Shown here piece after piece: positions 1-6,598 of a stretch of 7,534 bases of DNA. The stretch is from assembly GCA_041477655.1 (NCBI GenBank), contig JBGOUP010000033.1, positions 1-7,534 on the forward strand. The letters are read 5' to 3'. The DNA is from JBGOUP01 sp041477655 (GTDB taxonomy: Bacteria > Patescibacteriota > UBA1384 > 2-12-FULL-50-11). Under the pieces are notes generated by a model. It searched no databases. It was not told the DNA's origin and saw only the letters and a list, made by a program, of their open reading frames with translations. Each line of letters begins with the position of its first letter. The first letter of the stretch is position 1. Both the position numbers and the translations under genes were made by a program.

Positions 1-1
1 A

Positions 2-223
2 CAAGTTAAGAAGATAGCCGAATTAGCGGGAGTTTCTGCCAGTAACCAAAGCATTAGTGACGCAAAGCTTGCCGATCAAAATAAATCAACCCAAGTGGCC
101 GATGCTAAATCCAAAAATTCGCCCGCTACCTCATCAACGGTCGTTTTGAGTTTTGTCAGTCTGCTGGCCGGGCTGGTAGCCTCAACCGGCAGTAGATTCC
201 AGCGCCTAGTCAATCTTGGCTAA
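2..223 (+). CDS. C-terminal part of an unidentified surface protein with a terminal membrane anchor (5' end outside window)
   Basis: The frame is open from the window edge to a TAA at 221-223 and gives 73 residues with no start, so the gene begins upstream. Residues 14-45 form a low-complexity linker rich in Ser, Ala, Lys, Asp and Asn. A hydrophobic stretch follows at about 46-62 (starting TVVLSFVSLLAG), then a short tail with two arginines (GSRFQRLVNLG). A single helix followed by a basic tail suggests a type I topology, with the bulk of the protein outside the cell and the tail inside. No LPXTG-like sorting motif is visible. The last 18 bases overlap, tail to tail, the end of the minus-strand bactofilin-like gene. 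I do not recognise the family; a large surface or adhesin-type protein is possible but inferred only from the anchor and linker. The continuous frame and composition make it likely to be a real gene. Confidence 0.6.
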   Translation, partial: QVKKIAELAGVSASNQSISDAKLADQNKSTQVADAKSKNSPATSSTVVLSFVSLLAGLVASTGSRFQRLVNLG

Positions 224-1297
224 GGCTTCGTCCCGATTCTTCAGTGTCATAGAAGTAATCACGCCGATTCCAACTAAGATAAATACTATCTCTAAAAGCG
301 TGACGATTGAGTCAAGTATCGGAACAAGAAATAGAATTTTAATCAGAACTGTGCCAATAACGATTACCCAAAGATTAAGCTCAAACTTCTCACCTTTGGT
401 GGCAATTTTATAAATCAGTGAGCCCACGGCTAGTTTGCCAACAATTAACCCGAATACCAATACCACCAGCCAAACAGCGCCGATCGCCAGGGCAATCGGC
501 AGTCCGATCATAGTCGCGGCCATTATTATTAGGATAAATGGCAGAATAAAACTTACTAGAAATCCGATGCCAAAGTTTGTCCAAAAGTTACCGAAGCTCC
601 GTTCGACCATTTTTCCAAATGTCCGTGGCCAGAGACGATAAACAAGTAGTGTTAGCAGGAACCAACCAATGATTTGGATAAATAACCAGGTAGAACCAAA
701 ATTATTGCTCTTGGACTGGTTGGAGTGAAAATGGGTAGCGCCAACTTGCGCTTTAGGCGAAATTGTTCCTGCCACCGGTGAGTAATAATTCAGATCTCCG
801 GCAATTACGGCACCGCTATTGATTGTTAGGGTAGTGGTGGCAATTTTGGCCTGGCCGTGAACAACACCGTCAATACTTGTATTGGCCGCGGCCACCAACA
901 GATCGCCGTCAATTTCGGCTGATTTAGCTATAGAAACCGTTGATCCGGCTACAAGCACATCGCCATGGATATGACCGGAGATGGTGATCGTATCACCGGC
1001 TATTCTTAAGTGATGGCCAACCGCGCCATGAAAGGTAAGAGTCTGGCCGACGGCAAATAAACTATTTTCCACATCACCGTCAATCAGAATAGATTTGCCG
1101 ACCACGACCAGGTCGCCTTGAACAGGTGTATCCGAGGTGACGGTATTGCCAACGGTGTAGAGATCCTTGTGTGGCTGGTTGTTGCCAATAATAACCGAAT
1201 CGCTGTTAGCACCAGGGCTGGAAAATTGAGCGGCTCTGGCCGAAATTGGCAAAAACAAGAGAACGGTCAAACCAAGAATTATTGACCTTGATTTCAT
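206..1297 (-). CDS. Exported bactofilin-like (polymer-forming, DUF583-type) beta-helix protein with C-terminal membrane domain
   Basis: From the ATG at 1297 this encodes 363 residues. It opens with a signal peptide (basic KSR, then IILGLTVLLFLP, with likely cleavage after ARA). About 125 residues of short repeated strands follow, with recurring GD, IDGD, ISG and VAG turns (for example GDLVVVG, IDGDVENSLFAVG, ISGHIHGDVLVAG, IDGDLLVAA), as in bactofilin-type right-handed beta-helices. A Ser/Asn-rich link leads to about five hydrophobic helices (roughly 203-221, 241-265, 268-291, 309-327 and 331-350), then a charged tail. Bactofilins usually polymerise in the cytosol as scaffolds. Here the signal peptide predicts a helix outside the membrane, held by the C-terminal helices. 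A GTG at 1312 would add five residues, but a well-formed -10 box lies between it and the ATG and would then fall inside the gene, so I prefer the ATG. The family call is good; the role (envelope scaffold or surface structure) is inferred. Confidence 0.82.
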   Translation of the reverse strand: MKSRSIILGLTVLLFLPISARAAQFSSPGANSDSVIIGNNQPHKDLYTVGNTVTSDTPVQGDLVVVGKSILIDGDVENSLFAVGQTLTFHGAVGHHLRIAGDTITISGHIHGDVLVAGSTVSIAKSAEIDGDLLVAAANTSIDGVVHGQAKIATTTLTINSGAVIAGDLNYYSPVAGTISPKAQVGATHFHSNQSKSNNFGSTWLFIQIIGWFLLTLLVYRLWPRTFGKMVERSFGNFWTNFGIGFLVSFILPFILIIMAATMIGLPIALAIGAVWLVVLVFGLIVGKLAVGSLIYKIATKGEKFELNLWVIVIGTVLIKILFLVPILDSIVTLLEIVFILVGIGVITSMTLKNRDEALAKID

Positions 1298-1303
1298 GAT
1301 TTT

Positions 1304-1331
1304 ATTGTACACTTTCTTTACAGACAGCCAA
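1304..1331 (-). promoter_or_regulatory. Sigma70-type promoter giving a probable leaderless transcript of the bactofilin-like gene
   Basis: Read on the minus strand there is TTGGCT (1331-1326, 4 of 6 to TTGACA), a 16-base spacer, and TACAAT (1309-1304, 5 of 6 to TATAAT). The A of the ATG at 1297 lies 7 bases past the -10 box, where transcription would be expected to start. No Shine-Dalgarno sequence sits at a useful distance before that ATG. The boxes are seen directly; the leaderless reading is inferred from the spacing. The same gap (1298-1353) must also hold the promoter of the divergent GH130 gene. The best candidate there is TTTACA at 1317-1322 with a poor TAACCT at 1339-1344, too weak to list separately. 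Confidence 0.5.
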
Positions 1332-1353
1332 AATCGCCTAACCTAGTAGAGAG

Positions 1354-2280
1354 ATGCAGCAAATGGAACGTCACAAAGTTCTTGAGCCAAGGAAAGACGT
1401 TTGGTGGGAAGAAGGCGGAATATTTAATCCGGCGGTTGTGGAGCTATCGGGTCGGATCCACTTGATGTATCGAGCGGTCGGTCGTGATCATCTTTCTCGC
1501 TTTGGTTTGGCTGTTTCCAGCGACGGGCTGAACTTTGAACGTTTGGATTTGCCCATATTTGAGTCGGATCCGCTTAATCAATATGAACGGCTGGGCATTG
1601 AGGATCCTCGAGCCACCTTGCTGGGTAGAGATATTTACATAACCTACACTGCCGCTTCAGTCTATCCAGCCGGTCATTTAGGCTCATTCTCTCCTTCTCT
1701 CAACACCCCCAAAGTTCCTTGGAGAGTCCGAGTCAGTGCCTTAAAGACTCGAGATATGCGCCATTTCCAGCGCCTAGGAATCTGGTTACCAGACCTTGAC
1801 TCTAAAAACGCCGTTCTCTTTCCGGAAAAAATCCAGGGGAAATTCTGGCTACTTCACCGAATTGTTCCTTCAATATATTTAGCTTCTTCAACCAACTTGC
1901 GTCGGTTCGAAAACACTTTTCAAATTATGGAGCCGCGCTTTGATTGGGAAAAAATAAAAATCGGCGTCGCCTGCCCGCCAATTAAAACAGAGAAAGGCTG
2001 GCTGGTCTTTCACCATGGGGTTGATCAGTCTCATCGATATTCCATCGGAGCCAGCCTGCTGTCGCTTAAAAATCCGGCTCATGTCATTAGCCGAACGTCA
2101 GAGCCGCTAATAACCCCACAACTGACTTGGGAACGGCTCGGAGTGGTCAATAATGTCATTTTTGTTACTGGTTCGATCTGGAAACATGACCGTATATGGT
2201 TGTATTATGGAGCAGCTGATCGAGTTATCGGCTGTATCCAAATGACACTATCAACGGTATTTACCGCCCTCGATGTCTGA
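1354..2280 (+). CDS. GH130-family glycoside phosphorylase/hydrolase-like protein (beta-mannoside type)
   Basis: This 308-residue protein has the five-bladed propeller signatures of glycoside hydrolase family 130 in order: GGIFNPAVV (21-29), LMYRAVG (37-43), GIEDPR (81-86, whose Asp84 matches the conserved catalytic acid of the family), KNAVLFPEKI (151-160), LLHR (166-169), IGVACPPIKTEKGWLVFHHG (203-222), and near the end VVNNVIF and YYGAAD (284-289). Known members split beta-mannosides with phosphate, releasing mannose-1-phosphate, or hydrolyse them; the related GT108 enzymes build mannan. Length fits the family, and there is no signal peptide or membrane helix, so it acts in the cytosol. An ATG at 1363 (MERHKV...) is an alternative start: GAGAG at 1349-1353 sits 9 bases before it but directly abuts the first ATG. 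The stop overlaps the next gene's start by 8 bases. The family call is secure; the exact substrate, and whether it degrades or synthesises, is not readable here. Confidence 0.9.
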   Translation: MQQMERHKVLEPRKDVWWEEGGIFNPAVVELSGRIHLMYRAVGRDHLSRFGLAVSSDGLNFERLDLPIFESDPLNQYERLGIEDPRATLLGRDIYITYTAASVYPAGHLGSFSPSLNTPKVPWRVRVSALKTRDMRHFQRLGIWLPDLDSKNAVLFPEKIQGKFWLLHRIVPSIYLASSTNLRRFENTFQIMEPRFDWEKIKIGVACPPIKTEKGWLVFHHGVDQSHRYSIGASLLSLKNPAHVISRTSEPLITPQLTWERLGVVNNVIFVTGSIWKHDRIWLYYGAADRVIGCIQMTLSTVFTALDV

Positions 2281-2563
2281 ACAACCGGTCACGAGTATTA
2301 ACCGGCCGAGAAACTACCAAGCCCTAGTTTGGCTATTTGGCATGCTAGCATTGATCCCGCTTTACTTTTCGGCCATCAAAGTACTGCCGGAAAGCCATAG
2401 TTATTATAAATATATTGTCGGCTTATTAGCCATAAACAGCTGCCTTTTTTGGTTGTTCCGACGTCAACAACCACTGGTGGCAAAGTCAATATTGGCAACT
2501 TCTGTGATAATAACAGTACTGGGTTTTGTCTATTATCTGCTGATTAATTCGGGTAGTAATTGA
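2273..2563 (+). CDS. Small three-helix membrane protein of unknown function
   Basis: This 96-residue protein is not recognised. It has a basic N-terminus (Arg11, Arg13) and three hydrophobic segments at about 17-36 (ALVWLFGMLALIPLYFSAI), 46-62 (ending LFWLF) and 71-91 (ending GFVYYLLI). Arginines 63-64 follow the second helix. By the positive-inside rule the N-terminus and the loop after helix 2 are cytoplasmic and the C-terminus is outside. Its ATG lies inside the end of the GH130 gene (8-base overlap), and its TGA shares one base with the ATG of the following membrane glycosyltransferase. This tight packing on both sides argues for a real, co-translated gene rather than a chance frame, and suggests a partner of the downstream glycosyltransferase (accessory subunit, or lipid or glycan handling). 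That role is inferred from context only. Confidence 0.7.
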   Translation: MSEQPVTSINRPRNYQALVWLFGMLALIPLYFSAIKVLPESHSYYKYIVGLLAINSCLFWLFRRQQPLVAKSILATSVIITVLGFVYYLLINSGSN

Positions 2564-4080
2564 TGTCCAAAGCCGGCTTTCGACGTCTTTGGCAGATACT
2601 CCCTGGTTTGACTACCTGGCTGACCCTAATTTCATTAGCTGTGTTGACCTTTATAAACCCGCCAGTTGTCACTTTGATTATTCTTGTTTACGCCATTTAT
2701 TGGTTAATTAGGGTCGTGATTATGGCCTTTTTTCTAATCTATGGTTACATACGTTACAAACAGGAAATTGCTATTGATTGGCTGGCTAGACTCGATCACG
2801 ATTTTTCTTCGGAATGGCAAGAGCTTTATCATCTAGTGATTATCCCCAGCTATAAAGAAGATATCTCAATTCTTCACCAGACTCTCAACTCGATTAGCAA
2901 TAGCCAATACCCCAACCAAAAACTAATTGTGGTGGTAGCTTTTGAAGATCGGGAAAAGGACCTAGCTCCAAGATACGCCCCAATTTTAACTCGGGAGTAT
3001 GAGCACTCATTCTCCAAGTTTCTCATCACCTTCCATCCCTCGGATATTGCCAACGAAGTAAAAGGTAAAGGACCAAATATCACTTGGGCCGCCAGACAAG
3101 TCAAAGAGTATCTACAGAAAAAGAAGCTCGACTTTAACAATGTTATTACCACTACACTGGACGCGGATAACCGAGTTGACGCCAAGTACTTCGCCAACGT
3201 CAGCTGGTCCTACTTGCATGATGACGACCCGTTTCACAAAAGCTTCCAACCACTACCGATGTATTTCAACAACATCTGGAAAGTACCCTTGCCGGTTAAG
3301 ATGACGGCTCTTGGCTCGAGTTTTTGGCAGATGATTACTGCCGTCCGGCCCCATCACGCCCGAAATTTTTCCGCTCACGCCCAAAGTTTTGCGGCGCTGG
3401 TGGAGACTGATTTTTGGTCTGTTACCACAATTGTCGAAGACGGTCATCAGTACTGGCGATCCTTCTTCAAGTTTAAAGGCAATCATCATATCGTGCCAAT
3501 CTTCGTTCCTGTTTATATGGATGCCGTTCAAGGGAACGATATCTACGATACCTTCCGGGAGCAGTACCTTCAGCGACGCCGTTGGTTTTGGGGAGTTTCT
3601 GATATCCCCTTTGTGGCCGAGCAGTCTTGGGGAAACAGCGACATCCCATTTTTCTATAAATGGCTTCAGTTTGGCCGGCTCTTTGAGTCTCATTTTTCCC
3701 TTGCCACTCAATCGTTCATTCTGTGGTTTGGCTGGTTACCCCTAACTGTTAGCGCCGATTTTCGTCAGACTGTCCTTGGCTACAACTTTCCTAACGTTTA
3801 TCGGCACTTTTTGCTAGCCGCTTGGACTGGTTTAATCGCCACTATGGCCATATCAGCCTCAATAGTCCCACCCAGGCCAGGCAAAAAATCAATTTATTAT
3901 CTGTCGCTTCTTAAAGAGTGGATTTTAGCTCCGGTTATATTGCCAATTAGTTCAATCTTCTTTGCCGCTATTCCAGCCATCGATTCCCAAACAAGATTGA
4001 TGTTCAACAAACCTTTTACCGTTTTTAACGTCACCAAGAAGACGGCGGTGGCCGGTGGTGTATTACGAGTTGACGCTTAA
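2563..4080 (+). CDS. Membrane-bound family 2 glycosyltransferase (processive-synthase-like)
   Basis: From the ATG at 2563 this is 505 residues. Two N-terminal membrane helices (about 15-32 and 35-61) precede a cytoplasmic GT-A domain. The domain starts with HLVIIPSYKED (90-100), in the place of the usual nucleotide-binding P-x-Y-N-E segment. It carries the metal-binding DXD motif in TTTLDADNR (about 197-204), a catalytic-type acid in IVEDGHQYW (about 290-298), and QRRRW (about 337-341), which fits the QxxRW motif of cellulose/hyaluronan-type processive synthases. About three further helices follow (roughly 380-397, 413-434 and 451-474). These motifs predict sugar transfer from a nucleotide sugar at the inner face of the membrane, possibly with polymer export; the product is unknown. 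A TTG at 2560 is a possible earlier start, but the ATG shares a base with the previous TGA (TGATG), which favours coupled re-initiation there. The last 4 bases overlap the end of the minus-strand GT2 gene. Confidence 0.88.
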   Translation: MSKAGFRRLWQILPGLTTWLTLISLAVLTFINPPVVTLIILVYAIYWLIRVVIMAFFLIYGYIRYKQEIAIDWLARLDHDFSSEWQELYHLVIIPSYKEDISILHQTLNSISNSQYPNQKLIVVVAFEDREKDLAPRYAPILTREYEHSFSKFLITFHPSDIANEVKGKGPNITWAARQVKEYLQKKKLDFNNVITTTLDADNRVDAKYFANVSWSYLHDDDPFHKSFQPLPMYFNNIWKVPLPVKMTALGSSFWQMITAVRPHHARNFSAHAQSFAALVETDFWSVTTIVEDGHQYWRSFFKFKGNHHIVPIFVPVYMDAVQGNDIYDTFREQYLQRRRWFWGVSDIPFVAEQSWGNSDIPFFYKWLQFGRLFESHFSLATQSFILWFGWLPLTVSADFRQTVLGYNFPNVYRHFLLAAWTGLIATMAISASIVPPRPGKKSIYYLSLLKEWILAPVILPISSIFFAAIPAIDSQTRLMFNKPFTVFNVTKKTAVAGGVLRVDA

Positions 4081-4838
4081 ACCGATAGCTGATTTTTATG
4101 CTTGTATGCTCCTAAGAGCGATTTTCTTTTGATAGCAAATAATTCCGACAGGGTTTTGAAGAAAACACGGCTAGATTGAATTCTTGACTGATCGTCGTTG
4201 TACCAGTTAATCGGCACTTCCTTAATCTTTATTCCTAGCTCTTTGGCAATTCGCAAAATTTCCATGTCGAATCCCCAACCCCAAATTGTTTGACGAGCAA
4301 AAATAACTTTGGCCGCCGATCGCTGGAATAGCTTAAAGCCACATTGAGTATCCTTAATGCCCGGTAGTATTAAGAATTGAACCAGTAGATTGCCCAGTCT
4401 AGACAAAATGACTCGGGGGGTTGGCTGTGGAACGGCAATATGACTTTCCGGTAGATATCTGGATCCAATAATAATTTTGTAATTTGTTGATTCTGGCCAA
4501 AGTTTATCGAATTCCTCAATTGGGGTTGAGTTGTCGGCATCGGTAAAGAGTATCCAGTCGGCTTGAGCGTGTTTGACGCCGTAGTTAATGGCGTAGCCCT
4601 TGCCCCGATTTCGTCCGTATGAAAGAAAACGAAGTTGAGCGATAGCCAATTCTTCCACCACTTGTGCGGTTTTATCTCTGCTCCCATCGTCAACAACCAA
4701 AATCTCAAAACTAATAGCCTTTTTGGCAAAAAACTGGTTAATTGCTTTCAGAGTCTTAACGATTCTTTTCTCTTCGTTGTAAGTCGGAACAATTACCGAG
4801 AGGGTGGGTTCTGGGTTGTCACTATTGGGTTTGGTCAT
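4077..4838 (-). CDS. Family 2 glycosyltransferase, polyprenyl (dolichyl)-phosphate glucose/mannose synthase-like
   Basis: This 253-residue GT-A enzyme shows LSVIVPTYNEEKRI (13-26), ILVVDDGSRDKT (46-57), RNRGKGYAINYGV (76-88), the metal-binding FTDADNSTP (98-106), IIIGSRY (122-128), DTQCGFKLF (163-171), WGWGFDMEIL (186-195) and EVPINW (207-212). This order and spacing match the dolichyl-phosphate beta-glucosyltransferase (Alg5) and DPM-synthase group, which moves glucose or mannose from a nucleotide sugar onto a polyprenyl phosphate. No membrane helices are apparent at either end, unlike GtrB- or Alg5-type relatives, so it is probably a peripheral enzyme at the inner membrane face. Its ATG shares one base with the TAA of the upstream GT-C gene (TAATG), and no Shine-Dalgarno precedes it, so translation is probably coupled. 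The pairing suggests that it makes the lipid-linked donor used by that GT-C enzyme (inference). Which sugar it uses cannot be told. Confidence 0.88.
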   Translation of the reverse strand: MTKPNSDNPEPTLSVIVPTYNEEKRIVKTLKAINQFFAKKAISFEILVVDDGSRDKTAQVVEELAIAQLRFLSYGRNRGKGYAINYGVKHAQADWILFTDADNSTPIEEFDKLWPESTNYKIIIGSRYLPESHIAVPQPTPRVILSRLGNLLVQFLILPGIKDTQCGFKLFQRSAAKVIFARQTIWGWGFDMEILRIAKELGIKIKEVPINWYNDDQSRIQSSRVFFKTLSELFAIKRKSLLGAYKHKNQLSV

Positions 4839-6532
4839 TAGTTGTTTAGAGGACAGACAAAGACAGCGTTAGTGATAAGCCTACGATCGGGGCAATTATA
4901 GAGAAACGGATAATCGTCTTGGCTATACGCCGACGCTCCAATAATGGCGTAACCCGGTTGACCCACTTGCCAGTCACTTAACAAGCGGTAATTATTTCGT
5001 CCAAGATAGTAATCCAGCGCCGAACGACCCAACCAGTTATATTCAATATAGACATTTGTCAGCTGATTTTGTTGGATGTAGTGTTGGATCCTTTTAAGGT
5101 CTTGTCCCCAGTCTAAATTAGAATCGGTGGCGATGGTGTAGCCGTTGTTTGATCCGCCGGCAAATTCGTTAAAGTAACCAAGGTAACTCGGAAAACTCAA
5201 GCTAAAAACCAAGGCAAGCCAGACTAACAGTCCCACAGTTACCCAGAAAAACTTTCTGTGGACGCTAGCCGCCCAACCCCCGGCAATAAAAAGAAGGGGC
5301 AAGATTGGCATAACGTGTCTAATGCCAAGGTTGGCCTTGGACAACATCGCCACTGCCAAGAACAAACCGGCGCCCACAGCCAAAGCCATGACTAATCTGT
5401 CCCGGTGTCGTTTTAGCACCAATAGATAAATCGTTCCCCCAACTACTAACAATTCCGCCAGGGGGTTTTTTAGTAAAATCAATATTGGGAAATAGTACCA
5501 CCAGCCGGTCTTAGACGTCTGACCGAGCAGATAGGTGGTGTGTCCGCCCGAGGCGTGACCAATGACCATAAATAATCCTTTGGCATAGTCGCCCGGTAGC
5601 AAGCTAAAAATTGGTCTGATAATTTTGTATAGGTTATCGGCGGTTAGGTTAGCCTGGCCAATTTTGCTAGGCGTATTGGCAACCCTAATTTGAGTAGATA
5701 TTGACTCTGTTTGGGGCACTACTCTGTCGTGCCAACCAAATCCCGTCCAAATTAGGGCCCAAACAACCACCAAACTAACTACGAATTTTATCAAAGTATC
5801 CCGCCAACTAGTCTGACGGCTTTTATCGAACCAACAAATTATGGCTAAAATCCCCAGGATTGGTAGAAGAATGATGGCGGTGTGTTTTGTCAACAATGCA
5901 AGAGCTAAGCTTAGGCCAAAGAATGCCGAATATCGCCAAGTTGGTTTCTCTAAAAATTTCCAGAAAAAATAAACGGTTAATAAAAAACCAAGAGCTAGAG
6001 CCATGTCGGTGGTAATTAAGTGTCCGTGACCGGCGATGGTTGGGTTGAAAGCGTATAAAGCTACGGCTACTAGAGACGAAATCGGTCCCCAATGTTTTAG
6101 GGCAATGAGGAAAATTGCCAGGCCAAGCAACAAGGTGATTAAGACCATCGGCATACGAGCCCAAAACAAGAGTTGGTCTGGGTTGTTACCCGATTCATAA
6201 AGCATTATCTCGCCAAAACGACGATTCTCCTGCCAAGAGTCATAGAAAAAGTTGTCGGATTTTCGCCAGAGCCCCTCGGCGGCCGGACTGATATTTGGTT
6301 TAAGTGCTAGTAGTGGCAGAGCGGCTAGGATTTTGACTAGCGGCGGATGTTCGGGGTTAAAATGCCAATCACCTCGGGTTAAATAGGTGTAACCAGCCGA
6401 TAAATGGACGGCTTCATCGGTGGTTTGGGAATCAAGACTAGCCAAACGGATTTGGACGACTGTCTGAATCCCCAAAATCAACAAACAGCCAGCAATCAGC
6501 CAGCGCTTGGTATAAATATTCACCGAACCCAT
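4838..6532 (-). CDS. Multi-pass GT-C glycosyltransferase (PMT/ArnT-like, GT39/GT83 type), lipid-carrier dependent
   Basis: This 564-residue protein has about ten or more hydrophobic helices. After a first helix (about 11-29) the long outer loop carries the acidic pair in TTDEAVHLSAGY (37-48; Asp39, Glu40), which in PMT/ArnT-type enzymes is linked to catalysis and metal or carrier binding. NPEHPPLVK (59-67) follows, a hallmark of this group, with TTDMALALG (174-182) and NLGIRHVMPILPLL (401-414) further on. A C-terminal outer region of about 110 residues includes ATDSNLDWGQDL (468-479) and two cysteines (547 and 560) that could pair. Enzymes of this kind take a sugar from a polyprenyl phosphate and transfer it to a protein or lipid on the outer face. 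It stands between a pilin-like gene upstream and a polyprenyl-phosphate sugar synthase downstream, with a 1-base overlap to the latter. The start is fixed by an in-frame TAA four codons upstream. Acceptor and sugar are unknown. Confidence 0.87.
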   Translation of the reverse strand: MGSVNIYTKRWLIAGCLLILGIQTVVQIRLASLDSQTTDEAVHLSAGYTYLTRGDWHFNPEHPPLVKILAALPLLALKPNISPAAEGLWRKSDNFFYDSWQENRRFGEIMLYESGNNPDQLLFWARMPMVLITLLLGLAIFLIALKHWGPISSLVAVALYAFNPTIAGHGHLITTDMALALGFLLTVYFFWKFLEKPTWRYSAFFGLSLALALLTKHTAIILLPILGILAIICWFDKSRQTSWRDTLIKFVVSLVVVWALIWTGFGWHDRVVPQTESISTQIRVANTPSKIGQANLTADNLYKIIRPIFSLLPGDYAKGLFMVIGHASGGHTTYLLGQTSKTGWWYYFPILILLKNPLAELLVVGGTIYLLVLKRHRDRLVMALAVGAGLFLAVAMLSKANLGIRHVMPILPLLFIAGGWAASVHRKFFWVTVGLLVWLALVFSLSFPSYLGYFNEFAGGSNNGYTIATDSNLDWGQDLKRIQHYIQQNQLTNVYIEYNWLGRSALDYYLGRNNYRLLSDWQVGQPGYAIIGASAYSQDDYPFLYNCPDRRLITNAVFVCPLNN

Positions 6533-6598
6533 TAGCCTAGCTTACCGAGGCCTCCAGGTAATGTCGAGTTAAGAAGGCCACTTGGTCACGAGGCTAAT
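6531..6598. repeat. 8-bp perfect inverted repeat framing the pilin/GT-C gene junction
   Basis: ATTAGCCT at 6531-6538 is exactly complementary to AGGCTAAT at 6591-6598. In the minus-strand transcript one arm covers the stop codon of the pilin-like gene and the other covers the first two bases of the GT-C start codon. A second hairpin (TTACC 6542-6546 with GGTAA 6557-6561, 10-base loop) lies between them, and its loop shows GGAGG on the minus strand, 18 bases before the start. No T-run follows, so it is not an intrinsic terminator. The arms are seen directly; a role in controlling translation of the GT-C gene is inferred, and chance is possible. Confidence 0.4.

Noticed and set aside
216..641. 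Two short plus-strand frames antisense to the membrane part of the bactofilin-like gene
   Set aside because: Their Ile/Thr/Asn-rich composition is what the opposite strand of a hydrophobic coding region gives, and no start signals are visible.
3253..3711. Long open frame on the minus strand (and another on the plus strand at 3389-3745) inside the membrane GT2 gene
   Set aside because: The translations show no family-like motifs or sensible domain pattern, and they lie fully across the catalytic region of a gene with clear GT2 motifs. They are shadow frames.
4108..4130. Possible intrinsic terminator for the plus-strand cluster: GCTC-CTAA-GAGC followed by GATTTTCTTTT
   Set aside because: The stem is only four base pairs, the T-run is interrupted, and it lies inside the coding end of the opposite GT2 gene. 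It is too weak to call.
5465..5471. A-AAA-AAC slippery heptamer in frame within the GT-C gene (minus strand, codons CTA AAA AAC)
   Set aside because: It fits a -1 frameshift motif, but the shifted frame ends after about 50 codons without any domain, no clear downstream stimulator was seen, and the in-frame protein is complete and typical.
6533..6593. Integron attC-like or other recombination site, suggested by the inverted repeat
   Set aside because: The conserved R'/R'' core triplets are absent, there is no repeat of the element elsewhere in the window, and no integrase is nearby.
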